This document shows positions 8,018 to 15,860 of a DNA stretch of 64,000 nt, one piece after another; the first letter of the stretch is position 1; each line of letters begins with the position of its first letter. Under the pieces are notes generated by a model. That model made no database searches, had not been told where the DNA came from, and saw only the letters and a list, made by a program, of their open reading frames with translations. Position numbers and translations under genes: made by a program. This DNA comes from Actinoplanes xinjiangensis (lineage in GTDB: Bacteria; Actinomycetota; Actinomycetes; Mycobacteriales; Micromonosporaceae): the NCBI RefSeq assembly GCF_003148685.1, contig NZ_QGGR01000004.1:248001-312000 (forward strand), given 5' to 3'.

Positions 8018-9102
8018 CCGGCCCACGTGTGGTCGTCGAGGCGGACGGCGGGTCGCGGGGCAATCCGGGCCCGGCCGGGTACGGCGCCGTGGTCCGGGAC
8101 GCGGACTCCGGCGAGGTGCTGGCCGAGCGGTTCGCCTCGCTCGGGGTCGCCACCAACAACGTGGCGGAGTATTCGGGCCTGATCGCGGGCCTGCAGGCGG
8201 CGGCCGAGCTGAACGCCGAGCGGGTCGCCGTGAAGATGGACTCGAAGCTGGTCGTCGAGCAGATGTCCGGCCGCTGGCAGATCAAGAACGCGGGTCTGCG
8301 GCCGCTCGCCGCCGAGGCGGCCGCCCTGGTCGGCAAGTTCGCCGGGGTGACGTTCGAGTGGATCCCGCGGGAGCGCAACAAGGCCGCCGACGCGCTGGCG
8401 AACCGGGCGATGGACGAGGAGGCCGGCATCGCCCGCAAGGAGGAGCCGGCCCCGAAGTCGTGGGCGCCGCCCGCGTCCCTGGCCGAGGCCACCCGGATCA
8501 TCCTGGTCCGGCACGGTGAGACCCCGCTGACCTCGCAGGGGCGTTACTCCGGGCGCGGCGACGTGCCGCTGACCGACGAGGGCGAGGCGCAGGCCATGGC
8601 CGCGGCGGGGCGGGTGGCCGGCATCTCCCGCGACATCGCGGCGGTCCTCTCCTCACCCCTTTCCCGGTGTACGAGGACCGCGCAGCTGATCGCCGATCAG
8701 GCGGGCGGGCTGCCGGTGACCATCATGGACGATCTGATCGAGTGTGACTTCGGCGCCTGGGAGGCCAAGACCTTCGCCGAGGTGCAGGAGCGGTGGCCGA
8801 CGGAGATGTCGGCGTGGCTGGCGTCGACGAGTGTCGCCCCGCCCGGTGGGGAGTCGTTCCAGGCGGTGGCGAAACGGGTGCGGGCGGCTCTGGCGACCGT
8901 GCTCAGCGCGTACCCCGGCAAGGTCGTGGTCCTGGTCTCCCATGTGTCGCCGATCAAGTTGATCCTGCGGGACGCGCTGGCGGCCGGTGACGCCTTCCTG
9001 CACCGGTTGTTCCTGGACGCGGCGGGTGTGTCGACGATGGACGTCTGGCCGGACGGCAACATCGCGGTCCGGTCGGTGAACGAGACCGCGCATCTTCGGT
9101 AG
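8014..9102 (+). CDS. Bifunctional RNase H / histidine phosphatase
   Basis: 362 residues with two domains. The N-terminal RNase HI-like domain (about 1-135) shows EADGGSRGNPGPAGYGAV, the acidic NNVAEYSGL, MDSKLVVEQMSG and ADALANRAMD segments that supply the metal-binding D/E/D/D set. The C-terminal histidine phosphatase domain (about 160-355) has the RHGET phosphohistidine motif and a second catalytic His in LVSHVSPIK. This matches the actinobacterial fusion of RNase H with a CobC-like acid phosphatase (as in Mycobacterium Rv2228c), which degrades RNA in RNA/DNA hybrids and can act as an alpha-ribazole phosphatase. GTG start, 4-nt overlap with the zinc-ribbon gene. Confidence 0.92.
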   Translation: MTGPRVVVEADGGSRGNPGPAGYGAVVRDADSGEVLAERFASLGVATNNVAEYSGLIAGLQAAAELNAERVAVKMDSKLVVEQMSGRWQIKNAGLRPLAAEAAALVGKFAGVTFEWIPRERNKAADALANRAMDEEAGIARKEEPAPKSWAPPASLAEATRIILVRHGETPLTSQGRYSGRGDVPLTDEGEAQAMAAAGRVAGISRDIAAVLSSPLSRCTRTAQLIADQAGGLPVTIMDDLIECDFGAWEAKTFAEVQERWPTEMSAWLASTSVAPPGGESFQAVAKRVRAALATVLSAYPGKVVVLVSHVSPIKLILRDALAAGDAFLHRLFLDAAGVSTMDVWPDGNIAVRSVNETAHLR

Positions 9103-9146
9103 CGGTGAATATTGACCCTCGCAGGGCGGACGTTTAGCTTCCTCGA

Positions 9147-9161
9147 TTAGGAAACTTTCTT
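9147..9161. promoter_or_regulatory. Imperfect inverted repeat TTAGGAAACTTTCTT upstream of chitinase
   Basis: This A/T-rich 15-mer lies 24 bp before the chitinase start in otherwise GC-rich DNA. It resembles the TTAGGAAAGTTTCCTAA-type sequences often seen upstream of secreted glycoside hydrolases in actinomycetes. That resemblance is from memory; the sequence itself shows only an imperfect dyad and unusual composition. Probable operator or promoter element for substrate-controlled expression. Confidence 0.4.
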
Positions 9162-9184
9162 CAACGTTTCGCCCTGGAGGGCTC

Positions 9185-10471
9185 ATGCGCGGTTTCACCC
9201 GCCGCCTCGTCGCCGCGGCGGCCGCCGCCACCTGCGTCGTGGCGGCCGCACCGGCTCCCGCACAGGCACACGGGAACGACAAATACACCAAGGTCGCCTA
9301 CTTCACCCAGTGGGGCATCTACGGCCGCGACTTCCAGCTCGCCGACGTGCAGAACTCCGGTGCCGCGGCCCGACTGACCCACCTCAACTACGCCTTCGGT
9401 CCGGTGACCGCCGACGGTGTGTGCGCCTCCGCCGACCCCTGGGCCGACTGGCAGACGCCGTTCTCCGCCGAGAACAGTGTGGACGGTGTCGCCGACGTCG
9501 CCGGCCAGCCGATCTCCGGCAACCTGAACCAGATCGCCGAGCTGAAGGCGAAGAACCCCAAGCTCAAGGCACTGATCTCGCTCGGCGGCTGGAGCGGCTC
9601 GGCGTACTTCTCGGACGCCGTCCTCACCGAGGCGTCCCGGCGGAAGCTGGTCACCTCCTGCATCGACCTGTGGATCAAGGGCAACCTGACCGGCCTGCCC
9701 GAGGGCGTAGCGGCCGGCATCATCGACGGCATCGACCTCGACTGGGAGTGGCCGGCCTCGTCCGGCAACGACGGCAACATCATCCGGCCCGAGGACAAGC
9801 AGAACTTCACCCTGCTGCTCGCCGAGTTCCGCAGCCAGCTCGACCGGCTCGGCCGGCAGAACAGGAAGAAGTACCTGCTCACCGCGTTCCTCCCGGCCGC
9901 CCCCGCGAAGATCGACGTCGGGTTCGAGACGGACAAGATCTTCAAGTACCTGGACTTCGGCACGGTGCAGGGCTACGACTTCCACGGCACCTGGGAGCCG
10001 CGCGCCAACCAGCAGTCGGCTCTGCGGGTCCCGGCCGGGGCGCCCGACAACCCGGACTTCTCGGTGGAGAACACGGTCAACCACTGGATCGCCGGTGGGG
10101 CGCCGAAGCGGAAACTGGTCCTCGGCGTGCCCTACTACGGCCAGGGCTGGACCGGCGTCACCGGCGGCCGCCACGGCCTCTTCGGCCCGGCCACCGGCCC
10201 GGCACCCGGCGTCTTCGCCAACGGCACCGAGGACTTCAAGACCCTCAAGAAGCTGCCGGCCCAGGGCTTCCAGATCCACCGCGACCTGCGCAACGGTCAC
10301 GCCTGGCTCTACGACGGCACGACCTTCTGGACGTACGACGACCCGGCCGTCCTGTTCCAAAAGTCGCTCTACATCCGGGCCAAGGGACTCGGCGGCGCGA
10401 TGATGTGGTCGCTCGACGGTGACGACGAGACCGCGTCGCTCACCAAGGCCATCTCCGCGGGCCTGCGGTAA
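9185..10471 (+). CDS. Secreted glycoside hydrolase family 18 chitinase
   Basis: 428 residues. The signal peptide has an Arg-rich n-region, an Ala-rich core and a cleavage site after APAQA (about residue 28). The GH18 TIM barrel follows. The SLGGWSGSAYF motif and the catalytic DGIDLDWEWP (DxxDxDxE) are intact, so retaining endochitinase activity by substrate-assisted catalysis is expected. Late barrel motifs QGYDFHG and GAMMWSLDGDD are also present. There is no carbohydrate-binding module, so this is a single-domain enzyme that hydrolyses chitin outside the cell. The start ATG follows a GGAGGG ribosome binding site. It is monocistronic, with a regulatory-looking repeat upstream and a strong hairpin downstream. 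Confidence 0.95.
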   Translation: MRGFTRRLVAAAAAATCVVAAAPAPAQAHGNDKYTKVAYFTQWGIYGRDFQLADVQNSGAAARLTHLNYAFGPVTADGVCASADPWADWQTPFSAENSVDGVADVAGQPISGNLNQIAELKAKNPKLKALISLGGWSGSAYFSDAVLTEASRRKLVTSCIDLWIKGNLTGLPEGVAAGIIDGIDLDWEWPASSGNDGNIIRPEDKQNFTLLLAEFRSQLDRLGRQNRKKYLLTAFLPAAPAKIDVGFETDKIFKYLDFGTVQGYDFHGTWEPRANQQSALRVPAGAPDNPDFSVENTVNHWIAGGAPKRKLVLGVPYYGQGWTGVTGGRHGLFGPATGPAPGVFANGTEDFKTLKKLPAQGFQIHRDLRNGHAWLYDGTTFWTYDDPAVLFQKSLYIRAKGLGGAMMWSLDGDDETASLTKAISAGLR

Positions 10472-10484
10472 TTATTCTCATCGA

Positions 10485-10517
10485 TGCGGCGGTGCGCCCA
10501 CTCGGCGCACCGCCGCA
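10485..10517 (+). terminator. Perfect 14-bp hairpin after chitinase gene
   Basis: Arms TGCGGCGGTGCGCC and its exact complement flank a 5-nt loop, starting 13 bp after the stop codon. There is no U-tract, as is common for actinobacterial terminators. Confidence 0.75.
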
Positions 10518-10603
10518 CCCGTTCGGCGCACAGGGGATCGCCCGGTGATCCGATGTCTCGTTAGCGTGACGTGGAGCACACGCAATGTGGACGGAGGAGA
10601 CTC

Positions 10604-10822
10604 ATGGCTGAGCCCGAACGTCGGAGAACCGATAGAAGTCCCTGGAACTGGCTACTCCTGGTGCCGATCGTGGTGCCGCTGCTGACCTTCCTGTACAACC
10701 ACGACGAGCCGCGGCTCGCCGGATTCCCGCTCTTCTACTGGCTGCAGTTCGCCTTCATCCTGCTCGGCGTCACCACCACCACCATCGTCTACCAGATGAC
10801 GAAGAGGCGGAGCCGGCCATGA
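10604..10822 (+). CDS. DUF3311 small membrane protein (partner of MctP)
   Basis: 72 residues with two transmembrane helices (about 14-30 and 42-62). PWNWLLLVPIVVPLLTFLYN and the following P-L-F-Y-W-L-Q motif are characteristic of DUF3311. In actinobacteria and proteobacteria this small protein is encoded immediately before an SSS-family symporter and is thought to be its accessory subunit, as here, where ATGA overlaps the mctP start. ATG 10604 has a GGAGGA site 6 nt upstream; an in-frame start at 10571 is less likely. Confidence 0.9.
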   Translation: MAEPERRRTDRSPWNWLLLVPIVVPLLTFLYNHDEPRLAGFPLFYWLQFAFILLGVTTTTIVYQMTKRRSRP

Positions 10823-12465
10823 GCGATCACATCACTGAGATCGTCGTCTTCACCTTTCTGTTCCTGCTGGTCAGCGGCATGGGCTTCGTGGCGTCCCGGT
10901 GGCGGGCACCGAAGGACATGGCGCACCTCGACGAGTGGGGACTGGGCGGCCGCAGCTTCGGCGGATGGATCACCTGGTTCCTGGTCGGTGGTGACCTCTA
11001 CACGGCGTACACCTTCGTCGCCGTGCCCGCCCTGATCTTCGGTGCCGGTGCCGCCGGATTCTTCGCGGTGCCCTACACCGTGATCATCTACCCGCTGTTC
11101 TTCCTGATCCTGATCCGGCTCTGGTCGGTGTCACACCGGCACGGCTTCGTCACCCCGGCCGACTTCGTACGCACCCGGTTCGACTCGCCGACCCTCGCGC
11201 TCGTCATCGCGATCACCGGGATCGTGGCGACCATGCCGTACATCGCCCTGCAGTTGATCGGCATCGAAGCCGTCCTCAAGACGATGGGTGTCACCGGCGA
11301 GAGCACGATCGCCCGGCACCTGCCGATCATCATCGCGTTCGCGATCCTGGCCGCCTACACCTACCAGTCCGGGCTGCGCGCACCCGCCCTGATCGCCTTC
11401 GTCAAGGACACGCTGATCTACATCGTGATCCTGGTGGCGATCATCTGGCTGCCCTACAAGCTCGGCGGCTGGAACGCCATCTTCGACGCCGCCGACGCGA
11501 AGTTCCAGGCGTCACCGGCACCCAACGACGGCATCACCCTCAACGCCAACAACCAGGTCCAGTACTTCACCCTGGCACTCGGTTCGGCGCTCGCCCTGTT
11601 CCTCTACCCGCACAGCATCACCGGTGTGCTGGCCAGTAAGAACCGGGACGTGATCAAGCGCAACATGTCGGCGCTTCCGGCGTACAGCCTGCTGCTCGGC
11701 CTCATCGCGCTGCTCGGCTACATGGCCATCGCCGCCGGGGTGAAACCGCTGCCCGGTGCGACCCCCGGCAGCGTCGACAGCAACACCGTGGTGCCGGTCC
11801 TCTTCGACCAGCAGTTCCCGGCCTGGTTCACCGGCATCGCCTTCGCCGCCATCGGCATCGGCGCCCTGGTCCCGGCCGCGATCATGTCGATCGCCGCGGC
11901 CAACCTGTTCACCCGCAACATCTACAAGGAATACCTGCGCAAGGACGCCACCCACGCGCAGGAGGCCAACGTCGCCAAGATCACGTCCCTGGTCGTGAAG
12001 ATCGGCGCGGTCGCCTGCATCGTCTTCCTTGACCCCCAGTTCTCCATCGACCTCCAGCTCATCGGCGGCGTGATCATCCTCCAGACGGCTCCGGCCGTGG
12101 TGGTCGGCCTCTACACCCGATGGCTGCACCGCGGCGCGCTCGTCGCCGGGTGGGCGGCCGGCATGGCCGTCGGATTCTGGATGCTGTGGCAGATCCCCAA
12201 CGCGGCCACCGGTCGTAAACACTTCGGTGGATCGGCGTTCCCGCTGTCCGAATTCGGTCTGGACAGCACGAAGACGATCTACGTGGGGTTCGTGGCGGTT
12301 CTCGTCAACGCCCTGGTCGCGGTGATCGTGACGCTGATCCTGCGGGCCGCCAAGACGCCGGAGGGCGTGGACGGCACCGAGGCCGACGACTACTTCGCCG
12401 ACGAGGGTGACCCGCGGATCGAGAAGCAGCGCACCACCCCGGTCGACAACGTCTCCTCGACCTGA
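10819..12465 (+). CDS. mctP: Sodium:solute symporter, monocarboxylate permease MctP type
   Basis: A 548-residue polytopic membrane protein of the SSS family with about 13 hydrophobic helices. Family signatures include WGLGGRSFGGWITWFL after the first helix, TPADFVRTRFDSPTLAL and ALFLYPHSITGVLASK. With its upstream DUF3311 partner it corresponds to MctP-type permeases, which import monocarboxylates such as lactate, pyruvate, acetate or alanine with sodium or protons. The exact substrate cannot be read from sequence. Its start overlaps the DUF3311 stop by 4 nt, so the two are translationally coupled. The C-terminus is a short acidic cytoplasmic tail. Confidence 0.9.
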   Translation: MSDHITEIVVFTFLFLLVSGMGFVASRWRAPKDMAHLDEWGLGGRSFGGWITWFLVGGDLYTAYTFVAVPALIFGAGAAGFFAVPYTVIIYPLFFLILIRLWSVSHRHGFVTPADFVRTRFDSPTLALVIAITGIVATMPYIALQLIGIEAVLKTMGVTGESTIARHLPIIIAFAILAAYTYQSGLRAPALIAFVKDTLIYIVILVAIIWLPYKLGGWNAIFDAADAKFQASPAPNDGITLNANNQVQYFTLALGSALALFLYPHSITGVLASKNRDVIKRNMSALPAYSLLLGLIALLGYMAIAAGVKPLPGATPGSVDSNTVVPVLFDQQFPAWFTGIAFAAIGIGALVPAAIMSIAAANLFTRNIYKEYLRKDATHAQEANVAKITSLVVKIGAVACIVFLDPQFSIDLQLIGGVIILQTAPAVVVGLYTRWLHRGALVAGWAAGMAVGFWMLWQIPNAATGRKHFGGSAFPLSEFGLDSTKTIYVGFVAVLVNALVAVIVTLILRAAKTPEGVDGTEADDYFADEGDPRIEKQRTTPVDNVSST

Positions 12466-12502
12466 CGCTTCTCGCGGCGGTCTTTTCAGGGGTGTCCCTT
12501 TT

Positions 12503-12532
12503 CGCTGCGGCGGGCTCAGGCCCGCCGCAGCG
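12503..12532. terminator. Bidirectional hairpin between mctP and the convergent gene
   Basis: Arms CGCTGCGGCGGGC and its perfect complement (13 bp) with a TCAG tetraloop. The loop and 3' arm contain the stop and last codons of the minus-strand gene, so the structure probably terminates both convergent transcripts. Confidence 0.7.
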
Positions 12533-13529
12533 GGAGATACGGCACCGGCAGGTCTGAGCGATACGCGAGGTCGGCGGGGCTCGCGATCTTCTCGCGCAGG
12601 AGGACGACGAGGCGCCCGGCGATCTTCCTGTACGCCTCGCCGGCCGCCGGCCAGCAAATCGTCTCCGTCTCGTCGCCGGCGTGGACGGTCAGGCTGTCCT
12701 CGGTCTGGCTCAGCTCGACGAGCGTGCCCACGCCGTCCGTTCCCGCGTTCGTCTTCTCGTGGGGTTTCGGGTGCAGGTCCGTTTCCGGGTTCGTCTTCTC
12801 GTGGGGTTTCGGGTGCAGGTTCGCTTCCGCGTTCGTCTTCCCGTGGGGTTCCGGGCGTAGGTTCGCTCCCGGGTTCGTCTTCTCGTGGGGTTTCGGGTGC
12901 AGGTCCGTTTCCGGGTTCGTCCTCCCACGGGCTTCCAGGCGCACGACCGCTCCCGCAGGCAGGGACGCGATGGCGGCCGCGAGGCCCCTCTCCATGGCCG
13001 GCCAGTCCACGTCGCCGTCCACGGGTGGGACCCGCCGGTGCGGAACACGTCGCGGTGCGGGCCGTAGCCACAGGTCGAGTGCTTCCGGCCGGTCGACGAT
13101 CTCCAGCACGCCGGCGGCGACCCGCCAGCCGGCGCTCGGATCCGGGCCCGGACATCGCACCCGCGGGGGTCCCAGTTGTAGGGCGACCTGGGCGATCGCG
13201 GCCACGAACCGGTCTCGCCGCGCGGGCACGCCCGCGTCCTCCCCTTCTCGCCGACTCAGGTCTCCCTCTGCGTGCTGGTTCAGGTCTCCCTTGTCGCGCC
13301 GGCCCAGGTTTTCCTTGTCGTGCAGGCTCAGGTAGACGGCGGTCACCTCGGCGCCGAACAGGAACGCCCCCGCCCGGCCCGGAGCGGCGTCGAACGTGCA
13401 GCTCACCGTTCCTTCGGAGGGCGCCCGATAGATCCAGCCCGCGGCGGACACAAGCCCTTCGAGCTGATCGGCCGTCCACGCCCATTCCATCCCGGCGACC
13501 GCAGCGACGGTACGAGCCAGCGCGTTCAC
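12516..13529 (-). CDS. Unknown protein with two internal minisatellite repeats
   Basis: 337 residues, no family recognised. The N-terminal part (MEWAWTADQLEGLVSAAGW) and C-terminal part (ETICWPAAGEAYRKIAGRLV) look like a compact soluble alpha/beta protein of the kind widespread as unknowns in Micromonosporaceae. Two tandem-repeat insertions interrupt it: an 8-residue array near residues 66-90 (units like DKGDLNQH, AEGDLSRR), and a 14-residue array near 200-262 (units like TNPETDLHPKPHEK, four and a half copies). Both keep the frame, which supports translation. The GTG start at 13529 has only a weak G-rich ribosome binding site. It is convergent with mctP and shares a terminator hairpin with it. 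Confidence 0.7.
   Translation of the reverse strand: MNALARTVAAVAGMEWAWTADQLEGLVSAAGWIYRAPSEGTVSCTFDAAPGRAGAFLFGAEVTAVYLSLHDKENLGRRDKGDLNQHAEGDLSRREGEDAGVPARRDRFVAAIAQVALQLGPPRVRCPGPDPSAGWRVAAGVLEIVDRPEALDLWLRPAPRRVPHRRVPPVDGDVDWPAMERGLAAAIASLPAGAVVRLEARGRTNPETDLHPKPHEKTNPGANLRPEPHGKTNAEANLHPKPHEKTNPETDLHPKPHEKTNAGTDGVGTLVELSQTEDSLTVHAGDETETICWPAAGEAYRKIAGRLVVLLREKIASPADLAYRSDLPVPYLPLRRA
12740..12938. repeat. 42-bp in-frame tandem repeat array
   Basis: About 4.5 imperfect copies of a 42-bp unit, each encoding 14 hydrophilic residues of the form TNxxxxLxPxPHxK on the minus strand. Copies differ mainly at synonymous or conservative positions, as expected for a coding minisatellite that expands and contracts by slippage or recombination. 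Confidence 0.85.
13258..13336. repeat. 24-bp in-frame tandem repeat
   Basis: Three imperfect copies of a 24-bp unit beginning CAGGTCTCCCTTG on the plus strand (8 residues per unit on the minus strand), followed by a short partial unit. This is a second minisatellite inside the same gene. Confidence 0.75.
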
Positions 13530-13715
13530 CGAGACCCCCGTTCACCCGTCCGGCGGTCATTCTTGCTCACCGACGTCACATCGCTGGAAACCGTGAGGGT
13601 TACGGCATACGCGAGGCGAATTTAGGTATTAGTCCGACTCGCCACAGATGGGGCTGATGCTCCGGTAGCGTCTGGTCTGGCGCCGCCCGATCGTGACCCG
13701 CGGAGGAGCTCAGCG

Positions 13716-14444
13716 TTGGCCACCCAGACGACCCTGACGCAGCAGTTCGCCACCGAGTACGCCAAGGGCGCGGTGCCCGGCATGCTCCGGACCATCAGAA
13801 CCATCAAACGCGCCAACAACCTGATCCTCGTCGGCGCGCTCGCTGCCAGTTACCTGCACCAGGCGCACTACCTGGCCACCCTCGGCGCCGGCATGTTCGC
13901 CTGGATCGTCCCCGCCGTCTTCGACCTGGCCATGCTCTCCATGCTGACCATCGCCCACACCGCGGGCATGGCCGCCGACGCCCGGCGCGCCGCCATGAAG
14001 ATCCTCGCCATCGTGGTGGTCATCTCCGCCGCGGTGAACTTCGCCGCCCCCGGCCCACTAGGCCTCCGCATCATCTTCGCCCTGGTGGTAGGCCTGGTAG
14101 CCGGCGTCGAATGGGTAGCCGCCAAGATCCGTCCCGACTTCGCCGCCATCGAGGCCCGCGAGGTAGCCGTGATCACCGAGGTCCACTCGAACCGCAAACT
14201 CGACCCCGAGGTCGCCAAGGCCCGCGCCGCGAAGGCCGCCGCCACCCGCCGCGCCAAACAGGAGGCCGCCACAGCCGCGGCCAGGTCAGCCGAGGAGGCC
14301 GCCCGCGCCCGCGCCGCCCGAGCCGCCGAACGAGCCAAGGCCCGAGCCGACAAGGAAGCCCTGGACCAGGCCGAACTGGACCGCTTCCTCCGCGAGGGCC
14401 GCGTCGGCCTCGACGAGCCGGTCGGCGCCCACCGAGCCTCCTGA
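13716..14444 (+). CDS. DUF2637 membrane protein with Ala/Arg-rich helical tail
   Basis: 242 residues. Four hydrophobic segments lie between about 32 and 145 (ILVGALAASYLHQAHYLA, AWIVPAVFDLAMLSML, MKILAIVVVISAAVNFA, IIFALVVGLVAGVEWVA), typical of DUF2637. They are followed by a charged Ala/Arg/Glu/Lys-rich coiled-coil tail. DUF2637 proteins are frequent in actinobacterial conjugative elements (Spd-type spread proteins) and also occur as stand-alone chromosomal genes. No transfer genes are adjacent, so mobile origin is not supported. The start is TTG 13716 with an excellent GGAGGA site 8 nt upstream. Confidence 0.82.
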   Translation: MATQTTLTQQFATEYAKGAVPGMLRTIRTIKRANNLILVGALAASYLHQAHYLATLGAGMFAWIVPAVFDLAMLSMLTIAHTAGMAADARRAAMKILAIVVVISAAVNFAAPGPLGLRIIFALVVGLVAGVEWVAAKIRPDFAAIEAREVAVITEVHSNRKLDPEVAKARAAKAAATRRAKQEAATAAARSAEEAARARAARAAERAKARADKEALDQAELDRFLREGRVGLDEPVGAHRAS

Positions 14445-14471
14445 CCGAGCCTCCTGACCTGAAGCCAACAC

Positions 14472-14531
14472 CCCACCCGAACCGCTCCCGGCCCACCGGA
14501 ACCGTTCCCCGCCCACCCGAACCGCTCCCGG
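14472..14531. repeat. 20-bp tandem repeat, three copies
   Basis: Three consecutive 20-bp units of the form CCCACCCGAACCGCTCCCGG. The first and third are identical and the middle one differs at a few positions. The array lies 28 bp after the DUF2637 stop. Confidence 0.85.
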
Positions 14532-14599
14532 CTCATGAGTCGCGGGGTCGACGGCGTGGGGGTCGACATCCCGGCCCAGGACGACCAGCGCACACGATC

Positions 14600-14705
14600 C
14601 GCGATCGTGGTCGCTGGTCGTCGTCATCACGGTGACGAGATCCCACGTTCCCACTTATGTGAGCGCTGGCCATCGCGATCACGGTGACCAGCGACCACGA
14701 TCGCG
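14600..14705. repeat. 20-bp perfect inverted repeat with 66-bp spacer
   Basis: CGCGATCGTGGTCGCTGGTC at 14600-14619 is exactly complementary to 14686-14705. A related partial copy (GACCAGCGCACACGATC) lies at 14583-14599, and TCACGGTGAC occurs twice inside the spacer. The arrangement resembles a REP- or MITE-like element without coding capacity. It could form a long stem in RNA or act as a protein-binding array. Confidence 0.8.
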
Positions 14706-14824
14706 CTGTGTGTGCTCGCGTCCTCGTTCGCAACAGCACAACCCGTGAAGAACGGGACAGGTCCGCCGGCCGGTTCGTTCCGGTGCCGAGCGGTGGGCGG
14801 CAACGATTTGACGTGTGACTTGCC

Positions 14825-15019
14825 AGTTGTGGGCAGGCGGTTCGGCGCGCGAGATCCCAGTTGTGGACAGGCGGTTCGACCGCTTTTTCTCAGTGCGGAC
14901 AAACGGTTCCGCGCGTGATGTCACAGCTGCTGGCGACCAGAGCAGTCGCAGATCATCGGGTTGCCCGTCGTGTAGGTCGAATCGAGTGACCGCAAACGGG
15001 AACCGGCGCGTTGTGGACG
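14825..15019. repeat. Direct repeats containing DnaA-box-like sequences
   Basis: Two close copies of a unit CAGTTGTGG(G/A)CAGGCGGTTCG begin at 14825 and 14859, a diverged copy (CAGTGCGGACAAACGGTTCC) begins at 14891, and TTGTGGACGG occurs at 15011. The complement of TGTGGACAG (CTGTCCACA) fits the actinobacterial DnaA box pattern YYNTCCACA, and the others deviate by one or two bases. There is no dnaA, dnaN or rpmH nearby, so this is not oriC. Confidence 0.5.
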
Positions 15020-15061
15020 GCATCGGGCGAGCATGCCGACGGCAGCCCATCGGCTGAGGGC

Positions 15062-15480
15062 GGCGGACGAGCCGGCCTGTACGCCGGATTCTGTAGCCGG
15101 CGACCGTGGTCGCCGGTGGCGGCCATCCATCTAGGCCTGCCGTTGCCGGCAGGCTCGAGCAGCCTACCCGCAGGCTCGGGCGAGCAGCCCTCGAACGCCT
15201 GCGCCGGCCCTCGCCTTGCGGTGAGGGCCTTGCTTGGCCTTGCTCCGGGTGGGGTTTACCGAGCCACCCCGGTCACCCGGGGTGCTGGTGAGCTCTTACC
15301 TCACCGTTTCACCCTTACCGACACCGTACGTGGTACGCCGTCGGCGGTCTGTTTTCTGTGGCACTTTCCCGCGGGTCGCCCCGGGTTGCCGTTAACAACC
15401 ACCCTGCTCTGCGGAGTCCGGACGTTCCTCGGCGGCATCCGTGAGGATGCCGACGCGGCCGCCCAGCCGACTCGTCCGTC
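15062..15480 (-). ncRNA. rnpB: RNase P RNA (catalytic subunit)
   Basis: The ribozyme that matures tRNA 5' ends. Read on the minus strand, the universal core elements are in order: a 5' segment GAGGAACGTCCGGAC (15430-15416, close to the canonical GAGGAAAGTCCGGAC), AGAGCAGGGTGGTTG, AACGGCAACCCGG, CACAGAAAACAGACCGCC, GGTAAGAGCTCACC (15300-15287), the GGGTAAACCCC and GGAGCAAGGCC segments, and ACAGAATCCGG near the 3' end (15094-15084). The ends were set by the P1 helix, where 15480-15466 pairs with 15076-15062 over about 14 of 15 positions. The length (about 420 nt) fits actinobacterial type A RNAs. An open frame running across it on the plus strand is spurious. Confidence 0.95.
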
Positions 15481-15488
15481 GCGCCGCA

Positions 15489-15494
15489 ATCCTA
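15489..15494 (-). promoter_or_regulatory. Putative -10 element of rnpB
   Basis: The minus strand reads TAGGAT here, about 8 nt before the predicted 5' end of the RNA, matching the actinobacterial sigma-70-type -10 consensus TANNAT. No convincing -35 hexamer is visible 16-18 bp further upstream. Confidence 0.5.
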
Positions 15495-15540
15495 CGTGCC
15501 GGCCTCCGGGCCGCCGCACGCCGGCCAAGATCGACGGCGC

Positions 15541-15860
15541 CGAGCCGGTTGGAATCCAGGGCGTAGAGCCGGTTGGGGGCCGAGGGCGTAGAGCTGGTTG
15601 GATCGGGGGCGTCGAGCCGGTTGGAATCCAGGGCGTAGAGCCGGTTGGATCGGGGGCGTCGAGCCGGTTGGGGGCCGAGGGCGTAGAGCCGGTTGGATCG
15701 GGGCGTCGAGCCGGCTGGGATCGAGGGCGTAGAGCCGGTTGGATCGAGGGCGTCGAGCCGGTTGGGGTCGAGGGCGTCGAGCTGGCCAAGATCGACCGCG
15801 CCGAGTCTGCTGCGATCGACCGCGTCGAGCAGGCCAAGATCGCCGGCGGCGGTCAGGACG
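15541..15860. repeat. 23/24-bp tandem repeat array upstream of rnpB
   Basis: About ten good and three diverged copies of GAGCCGGTTGGATCGAGGGCGTC-like units. Individual units vary between 22 and 25 bp, so no reading frame is maintained. That argues against a coding role although the plus strand is open. The array starts about 45 bp upstream of the rnpB -10 element and ends about 125 bp before the TauE/SafE start, between two divergent transcription units. Confidence 0.88.

Larger units (their letters stand above)
14445..15061. other. Repeat-rich non-coding region before rnpB 3' end
   Basis: No credible gene in about 600 bp. It contains a 20-bp tandem repeat (14472-14531), a 20-bp perfect inverted repeat (14600-14619 with 14686-14705) and a cluster of direct repeats resembling DnaA boxes (14825-15019). 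The part after 14800 is less GC-rich than the genes around it. Each element is listed separately. Confidence 0.7.

Noticed and set aside
13716..14444. Evidence for a conjugative element from the DUF2637 gene
   Set aside because: No TraB/FtsK, replication, integrase or KorA-type genes are adjacent, and the neighbours are chromosomal.
14825..15019. Chromosomal origin of replication
   Set aside because: Only a few imperfect boxes and no dnaA, dnaN, rpmH, parAB or gyr genes nearby.
15541..15860. CRISPR array
   Set aside because: Units are contiguous 23-24 bp tandem repeats without unique spacers, and no cas genes are present. The same holds for the other arrays.
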